Part shown: piece by piece, positions 21,156-31,914 of the stretch | Layout: each line of letters begins with the position of its first letter | Position numbering within the stretch: position 1 is the first letter of the stretch | Source: Poecilobothrus nobilitatus | Lineage: Eukaryota > Arthropoda > Insecta > Diptera > Dolichopodidae | DNA length: 64,000 bases | Assembly (NCBI GenBank): GCA_947095535.1 | Contig: OX352772.1 | Coordinates: 213,319,620 to 213,383,619 of the forward strand | Reading direction: 5' to 3' | The notes under the pieces: model-generated | Database searches by the model: none | What the model saw: the letters and a program-made list of their open reading frames with translations, nothing else | What the model was told of the DNA's origin: nothing | Program-made: the position numbers and the translations under genes

Positions 21156-24100
21156 ATGTCGAAAAAAATTATTTTACAAAATTTTGTTACCGAAACTATA
21201 ACACCTTATATAATCGAAAGTGAAAATTCGACATTTGTTAAACGGTTTAATATGAACGGGCACAAAACAAAATTTGTAATTAAATCCGTACCTGACAATA
21301 GAGAACCAATTAGCTGGATTAAGGATGCTATACATCAAATAATCAACATTGCTGTGAAAGATGTGAATTCCAGGGATAAGATTGGGTTAACATTTTGTGG
21401 AGAGAGCTTTGAACATCAAGGTCCTGCGTATCTCAGTTTTAGATCCGCTCATGAACTAAAATTTAGCGACGTTTGGGATGTAATTTCTAATGTTTTCCAA
21501 AGTAATTCTGAAGGTAGTTATTTATAATACATTTTTGGCTTCATTTATTATAAACTATTTTTATTTTACGTCTACAGGTTTAAGTACAGACACTTTTTCT
21601 TTAACAGTTACCCATGTTAAATTACCCGTTGGTAGAGGTAGAAGTAATAAATATTCAAATTTTGATGAGGAATGCTTAAAAGGGAGACGAATAATAGCAA
21701 TAAAAAATAGCTATAATTTATGTTTACCACGTGCACTTGTTGTTTCAATAGCTAAAATTAAAAAATTTAATGATTATGAAAAAATTCGAAAAATATAGGA
21801 AAACTTCAAACTTTAACAGCTTTAAAATTATTAGAAAAATCAAAAATAACAATTCCATCTGAAGGTTGCGGAATTCGTGAATTGAATCAATTTCAAAAAT
21901 TTGTACACAAACACAAGATTGTTGTATATAAATATGGAACAAGGGGTGCAGAAGTAATATTTGAAGGATTGAATAATGGGAAAAAAATTAACTTGTTATA
22001 TCATAATAATCATTACAATGTAATAACCTCAATAACAGCTGCTTTTTGGACAGCATTTTATTATGAAGAATGTCATATTCCGTATTCTAAGAAAAAAGAA
22101 CATAGATGTTTGAAAAGTTTCCCTTGCTGTCAAAACTCACCAGCTTGTTCACTTAATGTTAAAAATATTTTATGTATGCAGTGTAATCGAACATTTCGTG
22201 GTCAAACATGTTTTGAAAGCCATAAGGCTTCCAGTTCAAAAAATAGAAGCATCTGTGAAGAAATTAGAAAATGCAAATCTTGTTTTAAAGTTCATAAAAG
22301 CAATAGGACTCATATATGTGGAGAATATTTTTGTAAGATTTGCGATAATCATGTTCCTGAAATTCATAAATGCTTCATTCAGCAAGATAAAACAAAAGTA
22401 AATTTTGAAAATTGCATTTACGTATTTATGATTTGGAAACAAGACAAGAAGAAATTAGCTCTACAAAAATAAAAGAACATGTTCCAAGTTTATGTGTGGC
22501 TCAGCTAAGATGCTTTAAATGTATTAACATTGATTCTCTATACTTCTGTGGAAAATGTAAATGAAGAGAGAGAATTTTTAAAACGCAAAATGTGATAGAG
22601 GATTTCATGGAATTTATTTTAAAATTAAGAAAGGAATTCAAAAAGATTGTCATAATTGCTCATAATGGTCAGGGGTTTGACCATCAATTTATTCTGAATT
22701 ATATACTCAATAAAACTGTACTTGAACCAAAGTTAATTATGCGAGGTACAAAAATTATTTTTATGATAATTGATAATATTAAATTTATAGATTCTATGAA
22801 TTACTTTCCTATGGCCTTGGCAAAATTACCAAAAGCTTTTAATTTATCGTTCAATTTGAAAAAGGGTTATTTTCCGCATCTATTTAATAAATTGGAAAAT
22901 GAAAATTACATTGACCCACTTCCAGCAATTAAATACTATAACTCTAATACAATGAAAGCAGATGAGCGTAATGAATTTTTAATGTGGTATGAACAAAATA
23001 GAAACTCAGAATTTAATATGGAGAAAGATATTTTAGAATACTGTATAAATGATGTTGAAATTCTAACTAGGGCATGTCTGGTTTTCAGAAAATTTTTTAT
23101 AGAAGAATGTAATGTGGAACCATTTGTAGAAACAACAACAATAGCTTCAGCCTGTAATCTTGTATATAGAAGAAACTTTCTCAAATCGAATACTATAGGA
23201 ATTATACCAAGAAAAGGATATAGGATGGAAGACAGTCAGTCAAAGATTGCCATGCAATGGCTTATTTGAGAAAAAGATTTGAGAAAAATTGATTTGCAAT
23301 GTGCATTTAATGGAAAAGAAAAACAAATCGGAAATGTTAAAGTCAATGGATTTTGCGAAGGGACTAAAGAAATATTTGAATTTTACGGTTGCTATTATTA
23401 TGGACATCCAAAGTGTTTAACAAACCAGAGGGATATACCATTACATGATAACTCTGGCGGTACTTTGAATCTCCGATATGAAAAAACATTAATGAGATCA
23501 GAGTTAATAAAATCATGTGGATATAAAGTTATTGAGATGTGGGAATGTGAATTCCGGGAGCTAATGAGACACAATGAAAATATGAGATATTTAGAAAATC
23601 GTTCAATAATTAATTTAGTTCCTTTAAATCCTCGTAATGCATTTTATGGCGGAAAAACGGGAAAAACGGGAAATACTTACAAATATTATAAATGTAAACC
23701 AGGAGAAAAAATTAAATACATAGATGTATGTTCCTTATACCCATATGTTTGCAAATGAGGAAAATTTCCCATAAACCATCCTTAGATTTATGTTGGAGAA
23801 GATACTTGCTCTAAGTTAAACAGAATGACTATTGACGGTATTATTAAATGTAAAATTTTACCACCAACAAATCTATTACACCCCGTGTTACCTGTCAAAC
23901 AAAATAATAAATTGATGTTCTCACTATGTAACACTTGTAGTGAACAAAAATATCAAGGAAAATACTGTCAACATACAGACGATGAAAGATCATTAGTAGG
24001 AACTTGGATAATTGATGAAATTAAAAAAGGAAATGCAAAAGGGTATAAACTTTTAAATATTTATGAAGTTTGGGAATAAGAAACAGTAAAATATGACAAT

Positions 24101-25042
24101 TGCAATGGTATTGATGGTTTATTCACTAAAAAGATGAATAAATTTATAAAGATTAAACAAGAAGCTTCTGGGTGGCCAATAAAATGTCAAACTCAAAAAG
24201 AAAACGAATATATTGATAGTTTTTTTGAAAAGGAAGAAATTAAATTAGAATACGATAAAGTAGTTAATAATCCTGGTTTAAGATCTTTTGCTAAGATTAT
24301 TTTAAACTCATTCTGGGGAAAATTTGGGCAAAAGGAAAATCAACAACAAACCACCATTATAAATCAACCTTTTAAACTTTACGAGTTAATAACAAACCCC
24401 TCTTTAGAAGTATGTCAAATATTTCCAGTAAATGAAGAAAACATAGTGGCTAGCTGGAAGTATAAAGAAGAAGAAGCAACTTCTTCATCTACTGTCAACG
24501 TAAGTATCGCTGCTTATACAACAACACATGCTCGTCTTCAACTTTACAGTTATCTAGAGAAGCTAGATAGTAGAGTATTATATTATGACACCGATTCGGT
24601 GTTGTATATTAGTCGAGAAGGAGAATATGAACCACAAACAGGGGAATTTATAGGAGACATGACAGATGAATTAGAGTGTTATGGTATAGGGAGTTATATT
24701 ACAGTATTTGTAAGTGGTGGTCCCAAGAACTACGCCTACAAAATTTACTGTACAAAAGATAATACCGGAAAAATTGTTTGTAAAGTTAAAGGATTCTCTC
24801 TTAGTTATGAAGCTTCACAAAAAATTAATTTTAATAGCATAAAGGAAGCAGTTTCAAATTCATTTAATAGCACAGCCACATACGTCGTTTCAGAAAATAT
24901 TCGTCGAAATAAAAATCACGATGTACTTACGATTCCTGAAATAAAAAAATATCAAGCAAAATCGGAAAAACGAAAATTTAATGAAGATGGTAGTTCTTTA
25001 CCGTATGATTATAATAGGAAAAAATCACGTGTTGATAAGTAA
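21156..25042 (+). pseudogene. Polinton protein-primed DNA polymerase B with an intron; five nonsense codons
   Basis: Family-B polymerase for element replication. In order: N-terminal region (21156-21513), intron 21514-21577, continuation to 21798, frameshift, Cys/His-rich region (CHIPY.., CMQCNRTFRGQTC) to ~22420, frameshift, ExoI YDLETRQ (22427), ExoII AHNGQGFDHQF, ExoIII YCINDVEIL, motif A DVCSLYP, motif B KIILNSFWGKFG, motif C YYDTDSVLY, and C-terminal SGGPKNYAYK. From 22427 to 25042 the frame is constant and broken only by TGA (~22562), TGA 23267-23269, TGA 23756-23758, TAG (~23783) and TAA 24077-24079. All catalytic motifs survive. Confidence 0.95.
21514..21577 (+). other. Predicted spliceosomal intron (64 nt) in PolB
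   Basis: GTAGTT at the 5' side and a pyrimidine-rich TCTACAG at the 3' side. Removing 64 nt joins ..SNSE-G-LSTDTF.. in frame, and this matches the uninterrupted FQSNSNSLNTETF of the second Polinton's PolB (31117-31599), which has no intron here. The intron contains in-frame stops, so it is not coding. Confidence 0.8.
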
Positions 25043-25212
25043 ATCATTCAAATTTGTTTACATATTAATTTAAAATTTTTAAAATCTGAACATCTGGTTA
25101 TCGTAAAAAATTTTTCAACTTAGATTTAAATAAAAATATAATAATAAAAAATTTAATAAAAGATTTTTAACATAAAAATAAAAATGTCTTTTATTTTTAT
25201 CTTATGTTTACA
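25043..25212. other. Polinton 1 PolB 3' flank
   Basis: AT-rich DNA between the PolB stop and the right TIR, with aataaa words that could serve as poly(A) signals. No gene seen. Confidence 0.5.
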
Positions 25213-25425
25213 AAATAGGTACCAAAAGCAATTAACTTCTTTTTGATTTTTATTATTTTTTATTTTTTCATTTCTTACAGCATAGAATGGAACGTAGTAA
25301 TAACAAAACAAAGTAAAATCGAAGATTTCAGGTTATTTTCTCAATCTTCTTATAGAACAGAAAAAAGAAATCCTACATAACAGATGCACTTATAATTATA
25401 TAATTTTTTTCTTTCTTTTGTTTTT

Positions 25426-25700
25426 CGGGGCTTCGGTAGTCTAGTGGGTAGGCGTGTGGCGTATTAACCGAAGGAGTGTGGGTTCGATCCCTGCACAGGT
25501 CGTAAGTGTTTCTTCTTTACATACCCCCCTTACGTACAAATATAATGTAAATATATAGTATATAATATAAACAAAATAAATAATATTAGTATATAATTTA
25601 ATAATAGTATAAAAACCTATAATGGCCTTGGTAGCCGATGGTTCAATAATATTGCATTACATTTATGTATGTAATATTAATATAAATAAATAAATAAAAT
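25426..25700 (+). mobile_element. tRNA-derived SINE inside the right TIR
   Basis: The head is tRNA-like: box A-like gtctagtgggta near 25439 and a perfect box B ggttcgatccc at 25481-25491. The body is AT-rich and ends in (taaa)n. It is flanked by 60-bp direct repeats (25366-25425 and 25701-25760) with two mismatches. The left TIR has only one copy of that 60-bp piece, so the SINE arrived after Polinton 1 formed. Confidence 0.8.
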
Positions 25701-26299
25701 AGAAATCCCACATAACAGATGCACCTATAATTATATAATTTTTTTCTTTCTTTTGTTTTTATTTTTACTTTTTTACTGCATTCATAAATTTTAACATTGT
25801 TTAAAAGAGTCAAACTAGTTTTAACAATTTATTTTACACCAGGTAAACAGAAATTAGAAGAATGCAAAATATTTTTTAAGTTCATATGTACTTAGAACAA
25901 AATATAGAATATAGAGAAACAACTCATATCCTAAAATAGGTAACATATTTTTCTTATTTTTATTTTACATGTTAAAGTTATAATAACAACTTTTAACAAT
26001 TATTAATCTCCTTTATAAGCCAAACTACACTTTGTACTTCTTGTTTACGTTTTGTTTTTATTTTTATTATGTACATCTTGGTATTGAAAAGTACCTATGA
26101 ATATTTTTCTTATTAAATAATAAAAACAAGTTTTTTTCGTTTCTTTTATATCTCCTTTTACGTTAGGTATACTTTATTAAGCATGCGATTTTGCGCAATT
26201 TAAAAACATAAACTTGATTTGACCTGAAAAAAATCGTCTTTCTATTTGTATGATATCCTATTACAAAGTATAAATGAATTTATTGAAAAACCTAAATAT

Positions 26300-26530
26300 C
26301 CTAAATTTGTTCAGTTCATTAACCTTGCCTAACAACTTCTACAGTACCAACAACCTTCATTTCCTACTATACAACCACTTGCAACTTATAAGTTAACAAC
26401 CCATTTTTATAACCTAAACTTATCCAGTTCATTAACCTTGCCTAAAAACTTCTACAGTACCAACAACCTTCATTTCCTACTATACAACCACTTGCAACTT
26501 ATAAGTTAACAACCCATGCTTATAACCTAA
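26300..26530 (-). repeat. Subterminal tandem repeat in right TIR, about two units
   Basis: Reverse complement of the 113-bp unit in the left TIR. One unit carries the variant cccatttttataacc instead of cccatgcttataacc; that variant also occurs at 27604-27664. Confidence 0.85.
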
Positions 26531-26674
26531 ACCAAAACAAACAAAACAAGTTTTTGACCTACTAACCAAGAATAACCTACATTAAACCCATCAATCAAAA
26601 TATAGGTCAGTGGGCGTGGTCTTCGGTGCGATATGGCATGATTTTTTCCCATCCCCAAGTGCAGGATTACCTAC

Positions 26675-26682
26675 TTGTATTA
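26675..26682. repeat. Target-site duplication, right (TTGTATTA)
   Basis: Same 8 bp as 11620-11627, directly after the right end of Polinton 1. Confidence 0.8.
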
Positions 26683-27603
26683 ATTTGGTGATTAATGTTA
26701 CAGTGGCTATGAAACTCATAGGAAGCCACAAGGGTGCTATCGTCTGCGAAACTGTGGATAGGATTGAAGGTTAATGAAAGTAGGTCATTGATAAATATTA
26801 AGAAGAAAGTGGGAGTTAAAATTGGTCCTTGAGGGGCACCAGCATTTATTTTGAATTTGTCAGATAAATATCCATCGCCCAGTACGCGAATCGTACGGTT
26901 CGAAAAGAAATCTCCAATCCATTTTAAGATGACCCTACATAAATCGAATGGTTTGCATTTTGCCAGTAGAGCGTCGTGTCAAACTGGGTCGAAGGCCTTA
27001 GAAATATCAAGAGCCACAACATCAGAATGATGAAGGCCGATGCTTAGCTTCTCACAAAGGTAAGTTATGAGTACGCCAATTGAACGACGGGCTCTGAACC
27101 CGTATTGTCGGTGATGAAGCGTATTGTCGGTGATCTAGGTATTTCAAAAGCTTTTGATTTGCAATTTTTTCCATTACTTACATTTGATTTATAATTTTGG
27201 AAAGGACCGAAGTTATAGCAATAAGTCGGTAGTAAGACGGATCGCTTTTATTACCTTTTTTGGAATTGGGGAAACATGTGCAACCTTCCCTTGGGGAGGA
27301 TGGATACGCGAAGTAAAGAAAAGGTAGAAAAGGTTGCACAGAGGTTTTGAAATACTTGAGTAGGAATTTTTGAACACCATAGTAGTTATACCATCTTGGC
27401 CGGCTGACTTATTTGTATCCAGATTTTTAAAGATTTTCATCACCGCCCGTGTTCTAAAGTAAATTTTACCAAAGGAACAGGCAACTTCTGGAATGGAGGG
27501 TGGCAACTGAACTGACTGTGGCAGTGTAGAATTGGAAGTGAACTGCTTGCCAAATAAGTTCGCCTTCTCTTTAGAAAATGATACGGTTCTGTCATTATTA
27601 TCA
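26675..27603 (-). pseudogene. Jockey-like LINE, RT N-terminal part, split by Polinton 1
   Basis: Minus-strand RT. Near 27590-27213 it reads FSKEKANLFGKQFTSNSTL, TNKSAGQDGITTMVFKNS and HPPQGKVAHVSPIPKKV; near 26970 decayed AFD-type sequence; near 26820 AGAPQGPILTPTFFLIFIND; near 26740 SFADDSTLV, the catalytic F-A-D-D. It stops at the Polinton target site, and the following part of the same RT resumes at 11627. A frameshift near 27240 and a stop around 26980 show it is decayed. Confidence 0.9.
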
Positions 27604-27664
27604 TTATACAACCACTTGCAACTTATAAGTTAACAACCCATTTTTATAACCTAAACTTATCCAG
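27604..27664 (-). repeat. 60-bp fragment of the Polinton right-TIR repeat inside the LINE
   Basis: The run tatacaaccacttgcaact...aacctaaacttatccag is identical to about 26368-26427, including the right-TIR-specific variant. It sits between the LINE's FWRFAKSLKE and DRTVSFSKEKA blocks, where related LINEs have their own linker sequence. No TIR tip is included. Confidence 0.8.
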
Positions 27665-28615
27665 ACCCTCTTACGTCTTCTTTTAGACTTTTGGCAAATC
27701 TCCAAAAAGATTTGGTATTTTTGGCATGTGGATGATTTTACGTTTCAACTTTTAGTTGAACAGGAATTTTTGCTTGTTGATAACTCTCTTGCATCTGTTT
27801 TTAACCACTATATAGTTGGCCCTGTGAGCCTCCGATCTATTGTTTTGGTACAGTTTAAAAGTCTCCTCTTTTCAAGAAATGGCTTCCTTGCAAATGAGAT
27901 TAAACCAAGACTTGGGCCTCCTTTTGACAGTTTTCATGAAATGAGGAATGAATAACCTAATTCCAAGTAAAATAGTTTCACTAATTGCATTTGCAGCAAA
28001 GTTAACATTTATATTACGGAAGCAGAATGACCAATGAAAGGTTTTAAAAAAGTTGTTAAGGCCCTTCCAGTTAGCATGGCTATAACGCCAAACTAATTTC
28101 TTGGGAGGGGACCTCTGGTTGGAGATTGTGCTTACCCGGAAACTTGTATTAACCAAACAATGGTCGGAATTACGCAGGAGCAACCAAGTAAAACCACATA
28201 TTTTTTAGGGTGTGTGGTGAGAAACAGATCCAAGAGGTGATCTTCTTGGGCAGCATGATCCGGGATCCTAGTGGGATTTTTAACAATTTGAGAAAGGTGG
28301 AACAGTGAGGAGAATAGTTCAACTTGTTTCCCAATTGAGTTTTGGATCGGAGAAGTGTTGCTAGAGAAATGAAGTTCCCCCGCCAGAACCATTTCAGTTT
28401 CTGGAGATGCGTCCAAAATTTCATTAATGTTGGATAGGTTGGATAGGTTGGTTGGTTGGTTTTCGATTTCCATAGCAGTTTCTTGTTCATTTGAGTTGTG
28501 CGATCTGTATACGAAACAGAAATGTATGACTTACTTTTCAACGAGAATTTCGACCCAAATATAGCGGAAGGTTGGGCTAGAACATTTGTTTGTAATGTGA
28601 TTTTATATAGTAATT
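27665..28615 (-). pseudogene. Jockey-like LINE, endonuclease part
   Basis: Minus-strand APE-type endonuclease. 28541-28170 shows FCFVYR-type sequence, a MVLAGELHFSS stretch where Gly-Asp-Phe-Asn is usual, and NPTRIPDHAAQEDHLLDLF; 28183-27872 has NSDHCLVNTSF (the S-D-H motif) and RRPKSWFNLICKEA. Frameshifts near 28180 and 27870 break it. The element looks 5'-truncated near 28615. Confidence 0.8.
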
Positions 28616-29525
28616 TTTTATGTAATTTTGTAATTTTTTATATAGATTGGGATACCTCTTTTGGGTACAAAGTGTGAAATAAGTGAGTAGCCGGTAACAT
28701 TAAAGTTATTATATATAGTTAGTATATAGTAAGTATATAGTAAATATATACTTATTTTTAATTTAATTACACTCTACTAATTACATATTATAAGAAAAAG
28801 TCTATTATTTTTTATTAATCTATATGAACCAGCCCGAGACCTTTCGTATGAAAGAACGGTGTCTTAACTACTACACTGGCTGGACATAATAAATAACAAA
28901 TATAAAATATGGAAAAATAAAAATCTAATTTTCCTTAAATAATTTCCATCTAAAATTTACTTTTAAATTTTTAAGTACCTTTTAAAATAAAAATTAAATT
29001 AATAAAACGTGTTTAACAAATCGTGAAGTCAATTAAATTTTATACTTATTTCATCAAATAACTCATAATTGGAATGCAATAAAAGTTACAAATTTTTTTT
29101 CCAAGCATAATAATTAGCGGTGCATACGAAATTATTGCGAAAAGTATACGAGGTCAAATAATTCAACCGATTCCAATAATCAGTCAGTATTCAGTACACA
29201 GTACAAATAATCACGAGTTACGTCATGAGTTTATTAAAATGCTCATCAAGTGACTCATCAGTTCTGTAAACTGCGTCAAATGTGCTTCAGAAAAACTTAT
29301 AATAAACATAACAAACGGAAAGAAAATTTGCCATTGAACCGTTGAATGAGTAAATTCAAATCTCATTAATGAGTTCATTAGTTTTATAGTTTTGTTGTTG
29401 GCTTATGTACAATACACATTAATTTTTAATTTAAAATTGGATTTGTGTTAGTTATTGTATAAAATCTTTCGTCCCGCTTCCAAAAATATTAGAAAAGTGA
29501 TGAACGTTTCTTACTAGGGAAATTA
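28616..29525. other. No gene seen; possible tRNA-like stretch
   Basis: AT-rich DNA. At about 28826-28888 the minus strand reads ccagccagtgtagtagttaa and later ggtctcgggctggttc, faintly tRNA-like, with cagcc/ggctg able to pair; too weak to call a gene. At 28740 tagtatatagtaagtatata words repeat. Confidence 0.35.
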
Positions 29526-29546
29526 TTGTGTTTTCAACGTAACAAC

Positions 29547-29849
29547 ATGAATTCCTTAGAGATTGCTGACATTTTGAAATGTAATAATAGTACAAAGAAA
29601 TTATTTAATGGAGTTTGGGCGCTGGATCGTATACCAAGAGTTATTATAGGACCACCTTTCTTCATAGTTAATACACATATGGCTAAAGTACCTGGCGAAC
29701 ATTGGCTGACCGTTTTTATACCAAAAGAAGGATGTATAGAATATTTTGATTCCTATGGACGACCCCCACGTGAAAAACAAATTTTTAATTTATTTAAAAA
29801 ACTTTGTATTGTATTTAATAAAATACGTTTGCAAAGCGATATAAGGTGA
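29547..29849 (+). pseudogene. Adenain-like protease, N-terminal part (Polinton 2)
   Basis: Starting at MNSLEIADIL (29547; the upstream Met at 29526 is less likely), it shows ALDRIPRVI, FFIVNTHMAKVPGEHWLTVF with the catalytic His in the normal G-x-H-W context, and CIEYFDSYGRPP. It stops after QSDIR. The Cys nucleophile region (S-x-x-C-G-x-Y-C) is absent: the next gene begins about 30 bp later. So the protease is 3'-truncated and inactive. Confidence 0.85.
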
Positions 29850-29882
29850 TACGTCTTGTAAAGATTCAGTTTATTTATAACA

Positions 29883-30459
29883 ATGGAAGAATGCAATACT
29901 AGTAAAACTTTGCAGTTATCTTATACATATTTTTTGACGAAACACAATACATTAGCAGTCTCGCTTGGTTTTGATCCAGAGTCTTGTGAAACAAGAATTT
30001 TATTTTAACGTATTCGTAATAACCAAACAACTTTTGATAATTACAACTATGATGAATGGAATGTAGTATATAGTTTTTTTTTTAAATTTTTCCTGCAAAA
30101 AATTACCGGTTTTTAAAAAAATTTCCTGCAAAACAACTACATAAAAAAATAAACGTTAAACGTAGAAATTATGTTTGACCTTATTACGTAGGTCAAAAAT
30201 TTTTATTTTAAATGAGGAGGAATCAGACAATTTATACAACATCAGTAAATTTCTTAATTTAGTTATAACATACAATAAAAAGTCTGAAGATTTCGTAAAA
30301 TCATATGTAACAAAATATATAAATACGTTTCGGCAAAAAGAACAACTAACATTAAAAGATGAAATATATGTACCACAGGGTTATTATAATGTTCAATGTA
30401 ATTACTCAAGGCTATTTTTTGAAATACCTATCATGTTAAAAGAAAATTTTTCGAATTGA
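29883..30459 (+). pseudogene. Conserved Polinton gene of unknown function, copy 2
   Basis: It starts MEECNTSKTLQLSYTYFLTK, then GFDPESCETRI; a TAA at about 30006 and further damage break the middle, and 30175-30459 is open to the end. The C-terminal block YNVQCNYSRLFFEIPIML is nearly identical to the Polinton 1 copy. The same order behind the protease in both elements supports a real gene. No motif suggests a function. Confidence 0.65.
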
Positions 30460-30785
30460 TCACAAACAAACATACAAACATAAAACATTATAAAAATTTT
30501 ATCTATCTAACTACAATATTGTTTCATTTATTTAATATAATATTTTCCAGAGTTACAGGAACAAACATTAAAACACTATCTATTTCTCTTATTAGCTAAT
30601 TTTTATTGATATAAATTAGTAATTTTAAACAAAAAAAAAGATAAAACCCATGAAATATATAATTTATTTTCATTCTTACAATGACTGTGGAAAACTTGTT
30701 TGTAGATTATTCTTCTATATTGTGTACGGGTTTGATTTGTGTAATTTAAATCCACGATTTAAAAATGGTATAAAAACGAAGAACT
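30460..30785. other. Intergenic gap between convergent Polinton 2 genes
   Basis: AT-rich, with aataaa-like words on both strands; no coding signal. Confidence 0.5.
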
Positions 30786-31599
30786 TTATAAGTTTATATT
30801 CATTCTTGCAATGAAAGCGCTGGAAGACCTCCTTAAATCTGTTTTGTTTGATAAAATTTCAATATTTTCAGAGTTTTCAAAGTTTAATACTGCTTCTTTA
30901 ATTTTTTCAAAATTAATTTTGCGACTTGGTGAGTAATTCAAACAAATTCCCTTTACTTTGCATATGTTTTTAACATTATTATCTTTTGTGTTGTATAATT
31001 TGTATGAATAATTTTTTGGTCCCCCACTTATAAATTCTGTAATATATAATATAACTGTATATATACAATATATTCTACAATTCCACATCTTTCATCAAGT
31101 ATATCAATGCGTGCATTCATTTGTTCGCTTTTTCAGTTTGTATTTTATTTGTGTTTTGTCTAAATTTCTTAGAATCAGGGTCGTTTTCAATTTTAGCTTT
31201 TGCTACAACTAATGCTCGAGGTAAACACAAATTATCTTTGTTGTTCATACTTATAATACCTCTACACTTTACAGATGCTTCATCATATGTGTTGAATTTC
31301 ATTTCTTTTGAATTTTCTCGTCCAACCGGAAGCCGTATAGATGTTATACTTAAACAAAATGTTTCCGTGTTTAAGCTATTAGAATTGCTTTGAAACACTT
31401 TGCTCATCATTTCGCAGATATCAAACAGATTTATTTCACTGGCATTTTTATAATTAATCCATCCGTGACCCTTTTCAAATCTTTCACCATAAAATATTAT
31501 GCCGATCTTATCCGTGGGAAGAAGATTCTGTGTCAAGAGTGAAAGTATATCTTCAATTGCAATTTTTATCCAATTGTAGCCTTTAAATTTTAAATTCAT
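30786..31599 (-). pseudogene. PolB of Polinton 2 with its catalytic centre deleted
   Basis: Minus strand. 31599-31117 matches the Polinton 1 N-terminal region (WIKIAIEDILSLL, VFQSNSNSLNTETF, RLPVGRENS, DNLCLPRALVV) without the intron seen there. 31088-30786 matches its C-terminus (FISGGPKNYSYKLYNTKDN, KVKGICLNYS). The ~2.7 kb between, with exonuclease and motifs A-C, is gone, and the join near 31100 is out of frame. The ATG is at 31599. Confidence 0.85.
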
Positions 31600-31851
31600 A
31601 TGTTTTCCGCATTAATTGAATCGCTTCGCGAAATTCTTTAACTCCTTAGTACGTGATAACGCAAAACACCTCTCGAAACACTTCCACTTTCATTCGCGTA
31701 ACGTTCTAATAAAAAAGATTTTTTGGGGTTAAATTTTCTATAGGATCACGATTCTTTCAAACAATATCTTTCTCATAAGCCAACGGACTAGATTAAAATG
31801 GCCATTACAATAAGCAGAAAAAGACAAAACAAATATGAAAATATTTTTAGC

Positions 31852-31886
31852 TATAAATAGTCAAACATTTTAAAAATCTATCAGTT
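31852..31886 (+). promoter_or_regulatory. TATA plus arthropod initiator core promoter
   Basis: TATAAATA at 31852-31859 and TCAGTT at 31881-31886. The distance from the TATA T to the initiator A (31883) is 31 bp, the usual insect spacing. It points to the ATG at 31915 and is divergent from the Polinton 2 PolB (start 31599). Confidence 0.6.
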
Positions 31887-31914
31887 GAACAAAACAACTT
31901 ATACAGTCTACAAT

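Larger units (their letters stand above)
11628..26674 (+). mobile_element. Polinton/Maverick element 1 (15.05 kb)
   Basis: A self-synthesising, virus-like DNA element with long terminal inverted repeats whose ends carry aggtaatcctgcacttgg. Inside are the hallmark genes: packaging ATPase, capsid proteins, adenain-like protease, DDE integrase and protein-primed PolB, in the usual compact, mixed-strand layout. It interrupts a minus-strand LINE cleanly. Every long gene has at least one stop or frameshift, and a SINE has landed in the right TIR, so the copy is old and inactive. Relatives are called adintoviruses when considered as viruses. Genes are described separately. Confidence 0.95.
25213..26674 (-). 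repeat. Polinton 1 right terminal inverted repeat
   Basis: Inverted copy of 11628-12645, interrupted by a SINE and a 60-bp duplication (25366-25760). It ends ccaagtgcaggattacct plus ac at 26674, followed by TTGTATTA. Confidence 0.9.

Noticed and set aside
23756..23758. TGA recoding (readthrough) in PolB
   Set aside because: Three TGA codons could suggest Trp recoding, but TAG and TAA stops and frameshifts in the same gene point to ordinary decay.
25426..25700. A working tRNA gene in the Polinton TIR
   Set aside because: The body after box B is an AT-rich SINE tail with flanking duplication; there is no mature tRNA fold.
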